Origin: Salvator merianae
Taxonomy: Eukaryota > Chordata > Lepidosauria > Squamata > Teiidae
NCBI GenBank assembly: GCA_003586115.2
Contig: QVOM02000115.1
Span: 7,732,799-7,796,798, forward strand
DNA length: 64,000 nt
Direction: 5' to 3'
Positions 26,550-39,080 of this stretch are shown piece by piece. A model generated the notes under the pieces. The model worked only from the letters and a program-made list of their open reading frames with translations. It did not search any database and was not told the origin of the DNA. Made by a program: the position numbers and the translations under genes. Numbering within the stretch: position 1 is the stretch's first letter; every line of letters begins with the position of its first letter.

Positions 26550-29500
26550 AATGCTCACCCAAGGCTAGGCGATTCCCACACCATTTCTGAAACAGTCTAT
26601 TAGTCCATCAAGGAAAAGTGTTTGGCAGTGCTGTATCTACAGCCAGGTAGAGACACTATACATTTTGAGTCATCCTCAGAGGACACCATGAGATAGAGTT
26701 ATTTCCCACCTTTAGTTCCACATGATGTTTGATTAAGTATACACATATTCATAAGAGAGAAAGTGCCTTTACTCCTGTTCATTCAAGCTCAGAAGTGAAC
26801 ACTAGGTCTCCTCCCCATTTAAGACAAAATCATATATTAAGGAGGTTCTATTACAGACTGACCTGGCATTCAAAAACAATGCATGGGAGTTTAGAAGTTT
26901 GAATGGTACAGCTGCCCTCCCACTGCCAGCTTGACAAAGAATGAAACATTTAATTGCTCTCAGCTGCCCACAAACATATTCCCTTGTTTACCTTGTCCTA
27001 AAACCAATGTCATCTAGTATTTCCTTCTGTCCCACCAATACTGGTGTTGGTGTTCCCATGTGCACTCATCCTGTGATCAGCTATTACTCTCTCAAGCATC
27101 ACAATCACACCATCATCTTTTTTCATGATTTTCCATGCCATCCATTTTTCTTCCTCCAAAGATTACCAGCACACCAGAAAAACCAACACAAAAGTATCAC
27201 ATGCATGTTATTTAAGAATCTAGAAGCTTTGAGGAGTCAGAACAGATGTCAAGCCAACCTGCTTTCACATTTATAAACAATTTGCCTATGATCTTCTTCA
27301 ACAGCCAGAAGAAAAGTTCTTTCTATCTTCAATAACAAAAGGTAATCTTGTGCCAGCAATTCAAGAAAACTGTGCCAAATTTTTAGAAAGGTTTCTCTTC
27401 CCTGTAAGGCATTCATTTGATTGATCAAGTTTTTCCACTGCAGACATTCTGATAGGATGATTGTACACTAAGAAAGCTAATCTCTACCCATCTGAATACA
27501 TGCCCTAAAGAAGCACAAGTGCTTCATGTATTATGCAGTTATTAACTTCAAATCAAAACAAGAAGCCTACAGATTTTAATTTTGTACACTGATCAAAGAA
27601 AAAGGGTGGAGGTGGCAAGAAAGATACATTCCAGCCATAGTGAAGCACTTTTAACTCTTATTGATTTCAACAGAAAAGATAAGCAACTGCTTAAAATTTC
27701 TCCCACTGGAAGCAAAAGTACTCACATCTGCTGAATCAATCCCAAAATTTGTCTTCTACAGGCTGTTGGAAGAGAATCTTTATTCCCAAGGTAAAATCAG
27801 TTTGATTTCCTCCTTGCTTCTAATGCTATAATATGTACCTGATACATTGGGATTTAAACTAATAACGATGCAATTTATTTGCCACACAGAGCCCACACTC
27901 GCTAGTAACAATCCTCCTCCTTGCTTTATTTCTTTTAAAGAATCAAAAGGAAACTATACTGTGATTTAACTGATTCAACACATTCCCACTCTTCTGTCTC
28001 AAGAACTGTGGGGCTAAACAGACCTCGATCTATTAACTTAAGCCATTACATAATAGTTCAGCTTTTCACATTGTCCAGTTCCCTTTAATAAGACTGAGCT
28101 ATTTCAAGTTAAATAAGCATGTCACATGTATGCTGATAGATTAAGGGAGGGGAAAGACACATTGTTCACTTTTAACTAAAATTCCTCCTTTTTTAAACAT
28201 GTATTTGTCATCATCACTGATAACATCAGCTAGCAAAACACATGCTGCTGAAGCTTTCTTTTTCAACCAGCATACAGAGATGCCCAAAATGTATTTCTTT
28301 GGAGGATCTTATGGGGCAGACATGGGGCACGGCAAAGGGCTGTAGAATATAGAAGAGAATATCCTATTGCACAAGCAGTTATCCATTTGCACAGTGCTAG
28401 CTGTCACCCATTCTATGTAAAGAATAAAACCATTTTATATGCATATACTAGTTCTGCGCCTTTTTGGTCAAACAATATGCATCCTGAAAGGTCAGCTACA
28501 CAGTCATCCCAAGACGAGTGACTCAGACCAAAATGATCAATTTATAAATAGGACAAGGGATAAACAAAACAGTACTGAGATAGATTCTTCTAATGGTTCA
28601 GCAGCACTGCACTAGTCCTGCAAACCTAAACAGTTTCAAAATTGTCACCAGTCACCTGCAGATTAAAGAGCATTAGAATTTTGTGCCTGATGGGCTTTTA
28701 AACTCTAAAGCATGTGAATTCTCACCAACAGATGCTAACCCAATAAAGGATGTCATCTTAACCTATTTTCATAACCCATAAGTCATGGCAACAACAGCAT
28801 TTCTTACAGTTTTTCCAAAACTGTAAATTGAAATCTATTTGATCAACTCCTAGATTACTGACATTCTTTTAATTATTTCTTAGCCACAACAAGATTTCCG
28901 ATCATTTAGGAACAATTAACATATAGATGTGCGCTTTTAGTGTTATCAAGGAATAAGATACACAACTGAACCCAGTATGGCTTTCACATAAACATGAAAA
29001 GACTAGCACTATACTGTAAAAGTGACTCCTTTGATCAGAACTACCACAAGAAGAACTAACACTTACTAGGGCTCAAATATATACATCTAACTGAAATCTG
29101 CTCCAACTGGATCCTGTTAACTAAGACTCAGGACAGCTTTTGCAATTAGCAAACTATGCCTTCACACCACTACCTGCTCACAGCAGGTGAAGGGGAAACT
29201 GATAGGGAAGTCAATGTCCTGTGGACAATTCCATATCCTTTTTTGCTATATACTTCCCTTTCTTGCACAACTGATTTGTCACACTGAGGAATGAACATAA
29301 GAAGTTGAGTGAGAACTCCCTAGAGCATGTCTGTTCCATGATACTTACAAACCAGAGGCTCGAACCTCTTCCAAGTTTTCCCACTGTCTTTACAGCCACA
29401 GCACAAAGAGATTCCTGTGGGGATACCTACTGCATCTACCTTTGTCAGAACTGACTTCACAAGAAGCTGAGGGGTGACAAAGCTAAAAATGATGTGTCTG

Positions 29501-31490
29501 TTATATCTAAGTCTTGAACTTCTCTTTATCTGGAAAGACCGCGTTTGTTGTATGCCACATCCACAGCCTCTGAGATTTAGCTATGGACAACAGACTTTAA
29601 GTTGCTTATCCTAGGCAGTATTCTCTCCCCACTATACAACCAAGCAATAAAGTTTAGCACCATCCTCTCTCAGACCATGACAGTTTTTTCATACATTGTT
29701 GCCCTTTGTGGAAACAATATTCTAAGTTCTCGCTCCTTTTCTCCATACACAGTAAACATTCCTAGTATGACATGATCACAATCTTTCTAGTCAAGGTAAG
29801 TGGTTAATACTGCTGGAAATGAGGACTTACAAGTTTTTGCTAACTTCACAAATGTTAGCAGGTACCACTTCAACATCATACTGTACTATTAAGTATCTAT
29901 TCACTTAGAAGGAAAAGTTGATTAGTATAATAATAATGAGCTTCAAAAACAAACCATGGACTATTTGTGTCTCAAAATCTTACTAGCTTAAGCAAGAAAC
30001 TAAATCACATTCCTCAATTCCAAAGCTTATAGTTCAGAGGAAATTCTTTTCGTCATTCATCTTTGCTATACAATAATAAAGATGCATACCAGAAATGACA
30101 AGTGTTTTGTACAATAAAATTGCTGTAAGAAAAACCAATTACAGTGAAAACCAAGATGAAAAAGAGACAAATATATAAGACTCTAAAAAGAACAGTGACT
30201 TCCAGAGATATGATGATGACATAATGAATTATGGGCTAAAGAAACCATGTATCTTTTTAATCTAGACCGCTTTCAAATGTATGAAGTTTATGCAAAAACA
30301 AGCTTCAGTTTGCCAGCACATGCACTTGAATAGAAATCCATTGTCAATCCTGGCTTTATAGCTAGCATGCCAATAAGATACATGACTTATAACATTCACA
30401 CACTACAGGTTTAGGTAGGTATTTGAAAATACCTTAGAAAATGATATAAAATTATACTATGGGAAGCAGACCTTAATTATCCACATTTAATAAACACTGT
30501 GAAAAACAGGTACAATGAAAAAAGCACTGATCATTTTGGTCAGCTATACTAGCAGTAGATTATTGTTAAGAAAAAACAGTTTTTTAGTATTCACCAAAAA
30601 CTTCAGTCAAGATACACTCTACTCCTGTATTTTTAAAAATGGTTACCTTATTGCAGTACAGCATCCAAAGCTCATACAGCCTCTCTCTGGACGCCATCCT
30701 TCACTCCCGCTTCTCTGCTTGTTAAGTACCATATGTTCAAGATCCTGTCATGCTTGCTTTCAACTCAAAATTTAATCCCTGGATTTAATCAACTGGTAAG
30801 AAAATGAGTTTCAGTTCAGATGGTTAAAGATGACTGTCTTCTTTTCCTCAGTAACACCTTGGAATTAAACTATGAAAGTAAAATTAACCCTTTTGAAAGA
30901 CACAGGATGGGCAATGGAGCCAAGCAAATACAAAACAGTGTATTTTCAATATCTGCAGGAGATCCTAGGAATTGTTCTTGATGTGAAATCCCAATGAAAT
31001 GCCATTCAAGTCCACACGGTCACCTTCATCTCACTGATAAGCCACATAATAAACAATGTAATAGTCAGCGACGGTGAAAAAATAAATCCTCAGTGTACCA
31101 AAAAGATCAGCAATGTTGACAAATCACCTGCCAAAACAAAGGATCTGTATGTCAGGACAGGTAGATCATTTCTATAGTTCAGACTGTTTTTCCATTTGAA
31201 ACTATCCAGCGCAAAGATACACTAGAAGACAATCGTTTCAAAGCTATCAGTACCTCAAGTTCTCATGCAAGGTGCCCTAGCATCCCAGCATTGCCCAGCA
31301 TACAAAATAAAATTTAATCGAATGTTTCTTTTACAGTGATTGATGAAACGAACTTGAAGGGATTTTTTTAAAAAAAGGAATTGAAGGCTAATATAGCTAG
31401 TTTACAAAAAAGAACAGACTGCAGCATGCGGGCCTAAATTATTTACTTATGCTTGTCAAAAAACCAAAAAAACACCCTTTAACAGCAACT
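26550..31490. other. Long AT-rich intron sequence
   Basis: About 5 kb with no exon-like segment, tRNA, array or recognised transposon. It lies just inside the first splice donor at 31921 and is probably first-intron sequence of the gene started there. Confidence 0.5.
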
Positions 31491-31689
31491 TACTAACGCC
31501 TCACCGTCCTTACAGAGAGAGACCCAGCCCCGCATTACCTCAAATGTATTCCTCATTTCTCTCGCAAGCTTTTCTTTGAGGCCATTTCTCTTCCAGAAAT
31601 TAATATTAATATTCCCGCTTGCGCTGCTTCTGCTGCTTCCCTGCTGCCTCCTGCAGATTCCCAGATTCCCTCCTCAACCCTACCCAGCC

Positions 31690-32340
31690 CAGGACCCCCC
31701 CGCCCCGGGCACCCGCACCCTCATGAGAGAAAGGGAAGATTAAGCGGCCGCTCCCTCCGCCCCGAGCCTCGCGCTTTTCCCAATGCCAGCTTCCTTGTCC
31801 CCTCCTAGTCTCTCGGTCCCGTTTCTATTTTCTATGCTCCCCTCTCCTCCTCCTCTTCCCATGGCATACCAAGTCCCCGTGCGCCTGAAGCGCACCAGAG
31901 GCCCCGGCGAAGCATCTTACCAGGGAAACTCCAAGGGGAAAAAGCCTTTCGTTTGTCCCCCCCTCGAGTAGAGTCGAATCAGCTGAAGAGACCCCAAGGA
32001 GGCGGTGGCGGCGAGAGAGTGCCGCCGCTGGCAAATAGGAAGCCACATCGCCTGCTTCGCGGCCCCGCCCACATTCCAGGGCTGCCTCCCTTGCCACGCC
32101 TCTATCATCGTCGCAGCCACAATTCGCGGCAAAACCTCCTCCCCACCCTATCCCACTTTTTTTCGGACGCATAAAGATGACGTCACTAAGCAGTCCTCCA
32201 CAGTAGCCATCTTAACTGCTGGCTGCTGAGTTGCGTTACTGCACGCCACCGCACCACCACTGAACATAATTGCTGTGTTGCGAATGCATAGTGCCGCCGG
32301 CAGCTGATTGTAGGGCCTGGGGGAAGAGATCCGTCCGTGT
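31690..32340 (-). promoter_or_regulatory. CpG-rich promoter with CRE, YY1-type site and GC box
   Basis: This is the only long CpG- and GC-rich stretch outside a transposon. It holds a perfect palindromic CRE TGACGTCA at 32178-32185, a GCCATCTT (AAGATGGC on the minus strand) YY1-type element at 32206-32213, and a GC box GGCCCCGCCC at 32061-32070. No TATA box is evident. YY1 motifs of this type often lie at start sites and point in the direction of transcription, which here is minus. A strong donor follows 250-290 bases downstream. CRE-containing CpG islands are typical of broadly expressed genes. Divergent transcription to the right is possible. Confidence 0.7.
31921..32215 (-). other. Candidate non-coding first exon of the gene downstream of CNBD2
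   Basis: On the minus strand the sequence from the YY1 element runs to TTTCCCTG/GTAAGATG, a near-consensus donor with GT at 31919-31920. The frames are short or of odd composition, and the ATG in the YY1 element runs into a stop after about 20 codons, so I read this as 5' untranslated. The transcription start is placed by the YY1 element only. The exon would splice towards lower coordinates, where a coding exon is seen at 5115-5206. Confidence 0.45.
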
Positions 32341-32689
32341 AGGGAGAGAGAATGCTTGTTGAAATAAAATCGACATTGGCAGCTTTCTCTTGGGAGTTAT
32401 CGAGTCGCTGATTCTGTTGCTGATTATCTGGAAAGCTTTACATATTAGAGCTAAGGATATTTTTCATATCTCGCATTGGCTTGCCACAACGTCAAGTGAT
32501 ATTTTATTACTGTCAGTGCCTATCCGCCCCCCGCGACCTTTATTAGTAGCTACAATTACTAATAAAATTGCTTTGTAGTATGTTCCTTAACCAAATATTT
32601 GTACTTTGTTGTTACATATTCGGATGTGTGTGTTTGCATTCATTGTATAGGCGACTTTTCTTCTTGGAGATCAAAGCCATGCGCATTAT

Positions 32690-32840
32690 TCTCTGTTTAC
32701 CATTGTAACAGCTATGTGAGATAAGGCAGTGTCTAGTCCAAGTGTAACCACTGAGGTTCCATGGCCAGCTGGGGAACTGAATTCTGGTCTCCCAAGGGTG
32801 AATATGACACTGTGGCCATTACACCAAGTTAGCGTTCCCT
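32690..32840. repeat. MIR-like ancient SINE remnant
   Basis: The order 'gtaacagctatgtgagataag...ctggggaactgaattctggtctcccaag...ccattacacca' resembles MIR with heavy divergence. Confidence 0.4.
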
Positions 32841-33269
32841 TCATCACAGGAAGAGAAAACATGGATTAAAGGATAAAATGAAGGCTACCAATTTGATGAA
32901 GATGATGCGGTGTAAAAGGAATAGAAAAAATGTGCACTTAAGCAGCATCAAAATCTGATTAATTGGAGTCTGAACACATGTAAATACAATTATTCTTGTA
33001 ACTTAGTGTCTGTTAGTAGAGTGCAGCTAACAAATGCTTATGCCATAGTACATTTGTTACAACTGACATGGCCCAGCAGAGGTCTGCAGTTTCAATCCCC
33101 AGCATCCCCCTGAAAGAAGGTACTTCATTCACCCTTGTACAGTTTCTTAGCAGGTTTCAGTTACGCAGGGTCAGAAAATGGTGGCATTCCATATTTTACA
33201 AGTTTCTGAAGTTTCCCTTAGTTTCGTGCTAAAGCAGTCAGGTTGGAGGGCACCACCAAGGCATCCCAG

Positions 33270-33475
33270 GAACTTTTTTTTAAGAACATAAAAAGTGCCC
33301 CACAGGATTGGACCCATGGCCCATCTAGTCCAGCAATCTGTTCTTGCTGTGGCCAAGTAGTTGCACAGGGAAGCCCACCAGCAGCACAGGAGCGCTCTGC
33401 TTGCAGTCTCCCAATAGCTGGCCTTTGGAGGCAGACCACTTCCCGTTGCCATCAGGAATTCCAATTCTCTCATTT
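33270..33475 (-). mobile_element. CR1/L2-like LINE 3' end fragment
   Basis: On the plus strand 'aagaacataaaaagtgcccc' leads to 'ggcccatctagtccagcaat', the inverted 3' end shared with 12290 and 22548. Only the 3' untranslated part is kept. Confidence 0.65.
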
Positions 33476-33477
33476 TA

Positions 33478-33989
33478 GGGTGCGATCAGACAGGCTATTC
33501 CGTGCGACTTCCGGTCGCACGGAAGCTCCGTCGTTCACAAAGCCCGCCGTAGAAGGCGCCTTCGCGGCTGGCGGAGGCAGCTTCGGGTCTCATTTTCTGC
33601 AGCCGGGATCCTCAAGATCTCGAGGCGCCTTGCCCACGAAATCTCGCGTAGAGGCTAAATACCGTGAGAAACTGCAATCACAATGCCCGACGTCAGCAAT
33701 AATCTGCCTACAAGAATTGCATCAGAATAGGGGCGGCCAGTTGTGTGCCCGGGAACTCCTCAAACGCAATATCCTGTTACCGCCCTTCTCCGTGCCATTC
33801 CCTTTCGGCGGCATAAGGGCACCAATCAAAGAAGAGCGTCGCGTTGCTAGGAAACTCCTGCAGATCGTAGAGCGCACGGGGACTCGAGGACTCAGGGGCA
33901 AATGTGGATGGGCATAATTGATTGCCGCCTTAAGTAGATGCGTATACGCGTGGACATTTGACTCAGACATGGTATGTGTGATCATACCC
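33478..33989. mobile_element. GC-rich Harbinger-like MITE
   Basis: Ends GGGTGCGATCAGACA and, inverted, GGGTATGATCACACA bound 512 bp of CpG-rich DNA. Flanking triplets are TTA and TCA, near-matching a 3-bp duplication. Near the left end is a perfect hairpin, CCGTGCGAC - 5-base loop - GTCGCACGG, at 33500-33522. A 224-codon plus frame across this and the neighbouring LINE is chance. Confidence 0.55.
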
Positions 33990-33992
33990 TCA

Positions 33993-35170
33993 GTCAGTAT
34001 ATTTGTTCTTTCCCCCCTCCATCCTATTATAATCCACTTAAGCTTTTGCCACATCTTTCCATATTTTTCTTTATATAATTTTTCTAAGTTTGGGGGGAAT
34101 ATATGCTCCCAAACATCTTATCCCTTTTGTGCTTGCTTTCAAACCTACTATTCTTTCTGTTTCCTTTTGTACCTTAAAAGAGATGTTATAAAATTTCTGG
34201 GTTTTTTCAGATTTGCTTTTAGCTATGAAATTTAATTGGATTTGTCCAATATACTTTTCACCTCTTTTATTATGCTAATTGGATTCTGCATTATAATAAC
34301 ATTATCTGCATACAGACTTATTTTAATTTTAATTCCTTCTATTATATATTCTTTTATTTTGCCTAATCTTGGCTGAATGTCCAATCACCAAGGCAAATAA
34401 TGATGGTGACATTGGACATCCTTGTGTTATTCCCCTAATAATATCTATTACTCTGGACAAGCACCCATTGATCAATATTCTAGCTTTTATTCCTTGGTAT
34501 TTATTTACTTAAGAATTTATATCCCACCCTTCACCAAAAGGTCCCAGGGTCGATCACAATAAGAAAAAGATAAAAAGTCCTCTTAAAACTCCTTCCCACC
34601 TTCCCTGGCATAACAACTTCCAGAGGAAGCTATAAACAACCTGAAGAAGTATGTTTTAATCAGGCATCAAAAGCCATATAATGCAGGTACCTTGCAAAGC
34701 TCCAGAGGGATGCTGTTCTATAGTTTGGGAAGCAACACTGAAAAGGCCTTCTTGTGTGTCCTTACTTCTTGTACCTCTGAAAGAGAAAGAAGGCCCTCCA
34801 CTTAAAATCTCAAAACCCAGGCAGGTCAATTGGATTCGGTAGCAAATAGGCAACAAGTGCAGATCTTTCAGGACCAGCATTATGTGTGTCCAGTCAGAGA
34901 CTTCCATCAGCAGTCAGACCGCTATATATGTTTTTCAGTACTCATAAATATTTTTTCTTAAACCCATTTCCTTCATTACTTTCATTAAATATTCATGTTC
35001 GACCATTTCAAAAGCGTTGTAGATGTCTAGTGTTACCATTGTCAATCACTTTCTATTTTTCTTATTATGTTGTGCTACATTTAAAGTTGTACTTATAGGA
35101 TCTGAGACTTTAACAAAAGTATGCCGATCTTCAGATATTAACTTGGGGATTATCTCGTTCAATTTGCCAG
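33993..35170 (-). mobile_element. L1 ORF2 fragment (reverse transcriptase), interrupted
   Basis: On the minus strand, from high to low coordinates, VTLDIYNAFEMVEHEYLMKV (about 34960-35040) precedes 'RITQGCPMSPSLFALVIGHS'-like sequence (about 34370-34440), in the order of L1 reverse transcriptase. The two parts are separated by an unrelated repeat at about 34500-34912. Frameshifts and stops are frequent. Confidence 0.65.
34500..34912 (+). repeat. Interspersed repeat inserted in the L1 fragment
   Basis: The plus strand starts 'tttatttacttaagaattta' then 'tatcccacccttcacc' and continues 'gcaaagctccagagggatgc...gaaaaggccttct'. This is a common squamate repeat; the family is not named. It splits the L1 reverse-transcriptase region. 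Confidence 0.5.
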
Positions 35171-36247
35171 CACACAGAAAGCAAAATTAAAATCTTGATA
35201 TAATAACAAAATTGGTCTAATGGAATCCACCCAAGCTGCTCTAACATGCTGGTTATTCTTTGGTCTTTAATGTCACACGCATGTCTATTCAGGATGTTGT
35301 CAGGGAAAAACTTGGAAAAATCATGTATGGGTCTGATCTCAAGGGAGAAAAAATAGCTGGGTAGAAAATCACCCCCTTTGAGTTCAACTGGGATATTTAA
35401 GCACCCCAGGTTTATGCCATTTTCTGTTGATTTTCTTGCAAGCTAGCTGAGCTTTGTTTTGCAGACCTGGCTGCTTCCAAGCACCTATTTAGCTTGTCTG
35501 ATAGTTAACAGTGGGTATACTGAGTAAAAAAATTAATGTTCTATACAGTCTGACTTTGAAGTAGGAAGAAGACAGCAAAAGTTCTGTTTCAAATCTTCTT
35601 CAAACAAGGATTTGTTTTTTTCTTTTAGCTTCATGGCTAGTTCAGTCCTTTGAATGGAATATAAAATTTTCTAGTACTTTTACCTTTCTCTTACAAAATA
35701 AAAATTATTTACTGCAATAATATCATACACATCAATAATAATAAAATCTGAGATACAAACTTGCCCCAAGACCAGTTTTTTACCATTTTCTATTTTGGGG
35801 GGTTGAAACTATTTCCAGAGTATCAGCTGGGAATGCCAGATCTTTACACAATGCTGTCATTTTCTTGAAACATGAGCTGCCAGATCACTTCAGCCCTGTA
35901 CTGGAACCCACTTCCAGAAGCTCACCAAAACCAGCGCTTTTGCTTTTTTATGCTGTATTTGTATGTGTGTGCAAACTTCCAGAATTTGATTTAGGCATAA
36001 TGCAACACAGTATGGTGAATAACAGGTTCAGCTTCTTCATTTCTATCATCTTGTAAAGGCAGGTGCTGATCAAGATTTCCACAACTATGTATGTTCTTTT
36101 GGATCGCTGTCCTTATGCTGATAGTACACACAATGCATATGACATTGAAAAGCATAGAAGAGGAGTTCTGCTCAATCTGACGCACACTATGGTATACTAT
36201 ACTATAGCAACACAAATAGTTCTAATATCTTTATGCTGCAAATAAAT

Positions 36248-36605
36248 GGGCCTGCTCATACGTTGTTGCTAGTTAGCATCTGGACACTCACTAGCAAAGT
36301 GTTTCTGCACTTTGCAGAGGCTACAGCATTTTGAAGCATCTGCAGATGTTCCTGAACTCTGCTAGCAGGCCACAGCTTTTCAGCCTTCACAACTGCTTCT
36401 GGGTGCGAATGCTGCAGACCACGATACAGCTGCGCAGCTGTGCACTGCATCCCCAGTCATCATGGCACTGGCCGGACGTTTCCACAGCTGCTGTCATGGC
36501 AGGTGGGCCAGCATCAACACTGTGAGTGCTGGAAGCCTAGTTCCAGACAGCTCCAGCCCTCACAGTGTGGATGGCCACTGCACTGCTTGGTCTATTCCAG
36601 CCCTT
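36248..36605. mobile_element. MITE, AGGGYCTGTTCACAC family, truncated copy
   Basis: The left end GGGCCTGCTCATACG and the internal 'ccctcacagtgtggatggcc' region match the copy at 40278-40742. The right inverted end is missing. Confidence 0.5.
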
Positions 36606-36609
36606 TCTC

Positions 36610-37780
36610 TCTTACCTAGAAACAGTACAATCTACACGACAAGATTTTAAGTTGCTTAACACTTGAGTTTGATGTCAGACTCTTTTGCCCTGGAAAGGTA
36701 GCTGTGTAACAGCTGTTAAAATGCCACAATGAAAAGATTATTGTTTCCAGGGAATAAAACACTATGCAAACTTGCCACAAAGAAACACGATGCACAAGAT
36801 TTCCTTGTTCCTGGTAGAAGCCTAAATAAGAACAGGAATCATGCAGACACTGCACAGAGAAGGGCTTTGTGCACAGAAGCTTACATATCTCCCAAATGGA
36901 TTATATGCACACAGTCATCCTTGTTTTATATGCTTTTTGTCTGTCTGGTTTTGTTTTAATGTGATCAGCAAATTTCAACTTCCATCATTTAATGCAGTGA
37001 TCAAAACTGCCATGTAATCCAAAACTATATTGTCCAAATAATTACCACCTATGGAAAGCTAAAAGCTTGGGACACTGCCTTTAAAATTGTATTAACTTAC
37101 ATTGGAAAACTGGGTCTTAGCCTCTACTAATGCAGATAAGTAGAGGAAAGCGCAGTCTACCAAATGTAAATTAATGGAGTTTTTGACTCTGGTTTCCTTA
37201 ACCTCCATTTTGCATAGGCAGCAATTTCCTGGATATCACCCATTTTTTACTACATAGCAGTTCACAATTCTACATCAGATCTTTGCTATACTGCAAAGAG
37301 GTCCAAGTATACTCCTCCTGCACTAGTGCAAAGCTACAATGCCTAATATACCCTGTTTTACATATTTGTATAATCTGGTGGGTGAGTATGTCACATGACC
37401 ATCTGTAGGTGGAGCCAACTGCACGTCTCCGAAAGCTGGAGGCATAGGGCCCAGTAGTGCTTTTCTGCACACAGACTCTTGCTTCACCCCAAACTGAGTT
37501 TTACATATAGACAACTAAGTTTTCTCTTTATTAGTTGTTATGTTGCACAGTTAGCATCCAGCATAACTTTATGTGCAGTTCTCTCATGACCTGAACAACG
37601 TCTTTGCGGCTTTAATTTTTTTTTAATTGTACAAATATCATTCTGGTTTACTCCATATATCATTGTATACAAATGCACACTGCCTTTTCTCAAAAGCCTT
37701 CCCATCAAATGCAAGATGGAACATTGTCCTAGCTAGTCTTAAGCAAACATTAAACTTAACTATTTAATCATAACATAAAT
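36610..37780. other. Sequence without recognised features
   Basis: No exon-like or repeat-like segment was seen between the truncated MITE and the L1 fragment. Confidence 0.4.
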
Positions 37781-37784
37781 GCTA

Positions 37785-38880
37785 CACATATATATTCAAG
37801 TTTTGTTCAACTGTGACAAAATTGATGGTAGGAGAGTTCTAATTCTAGGTACGGCATTTAATAATTATTGGATTAAAGTTCTTATTTTTTTTCCTTCTTT
37901 TCCCATTCCCCAATCCATGATCAGTCTCTGCCTTGGTATAAGCTCTTCTATTAATATATCCCATACCTTTCCATACCATTATTTCATAGAAATTTGTTCT
38001 GCAATTAATGAGCAGCATTTAAAATTTTTATTAGTTTTTTTGTTTTCCAAATCTTTGTCTATGTTGTCAAATATCATTAAGAGAACCAGTTGTTCTTTCA
38101 ACCTATTAGGTATTCCAGTAGTATTAGTAATTTCTACCTCTATCTTCCTCCAAAAATTTCTAATCATTGGGCAGACCCACCACATGTGCATATACGTTCC
38201 CCTGTCCTGGCATCTTCTCCAGCATAGAGGAGATAAATTATTACTCACGTTAGAAAGTCAAAAGTACCATCTATACAGTACTTTAGAGTATGTTTCTTTT
38301 ATTCTTGGGTTAAATATCCAATTTATAATACCTGTGATATAATTCCAGTCCTGTTCTTCTATCTTTATATTTAATTCATGTTCCCATTTAGTTCTCTAAC
38401 CTAGAATTGCTTTATCCTGTGAAATCATAGATTTCAGATGTTATACCCCTTGGGTTTGGTAAGTTACTGATAATGATTTTTTTTCTAATTGTATAAATTG
38501 TCTCACAGCTATATTAGATACTGCAGGATTCTTAAGAAAATTTATAAGAGCATGTATCTACATCCAGTGCATTGGAAAAATCTGAAGTAATCCCTGAAGT
38601 ACACCAACTTTCACTGTCTGTGTTTCCAAATCATAAAAATCTCTAATATGTTTAAAGCCATTATTCTCAAGCCATTTTTCTATTTCTAAGGATTCCACTT
38701 GGGATGTTGCTTGAGACTAATTAATGGTGATAAAGAGGACAACAATATCTTACACCATTTCCACCGAGTCTGAAGAGTAGCTGGTACCACTGGATTTATA
38801 CACTCATTTTTTTTCTTAGTAAAATTTCTAATCAAAAGTATAACTTGTGTCACAACCAAACAGCATAGAAATAAAATTAC
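37785..38880 (-). mobile_element. L1 ORF2 C-terminal fragment
   Basis: The minus strand encodes LCWRRCQDRGTYMHMWWVCP then MIRNFWRKIEVEI, the Cys-rich C-terminal region of L1 ORF2. Sequence up to about 38880 continues the upstream ORF2 with stops. It lies upstream of the reverse-transcriptase fragment at 33993-35170 in minus-strand order although it is C-terminal, so it is a separate insertion. Confidence 0.75.
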
Positions 38881-38994
38881 ATATCTGGAAATCCCCACCC
38901 ACCTCTTTGTGTTTTTATTTTGTGCAAACTTCTGCTTATGCGAGGAGTCTTTGCCTCTTTAATGAAGTAAAGCTAAGGCACTTCAGACAGCCAG

Positions 38995-39080
38995 TCTATC
39001 AAGATAAGTTAATAATGTCACAGTCATCAACTCTATCAATATAAGTCAACGGTATCATGCAGACCTAGTCTACTAAGGGC
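38995..39080. repeat. Degenerate minisatellite patch
   Basis: Units such as 'tcaatataagtcaacggtat' then 'catgcagacctagtctact' match the 40-bp repeat at 58620-58800. Confidence 0.4.

Noticed and set aside
31825..32172. Minus-strand frame of 115 codons in the CpG island
   Set aside because: Composition is that of GC-rich untranslated sequence and a strong donor lies inside it at 31921.
33243..33917. Plus-strand open frame of 224 codons, the longest in the window
   Set aside because: It runs across an inverted CR1/L2-like 3' end and a CpG-rich MITE, has no recognisable domain, and is explained by low stop density in GC-rich DNA.
37779..38342. Plus-strand open frame of 187 codons
   Set aside because: It is the antisense of an L1 ORF2 C-terminal fragment on the minus strand.
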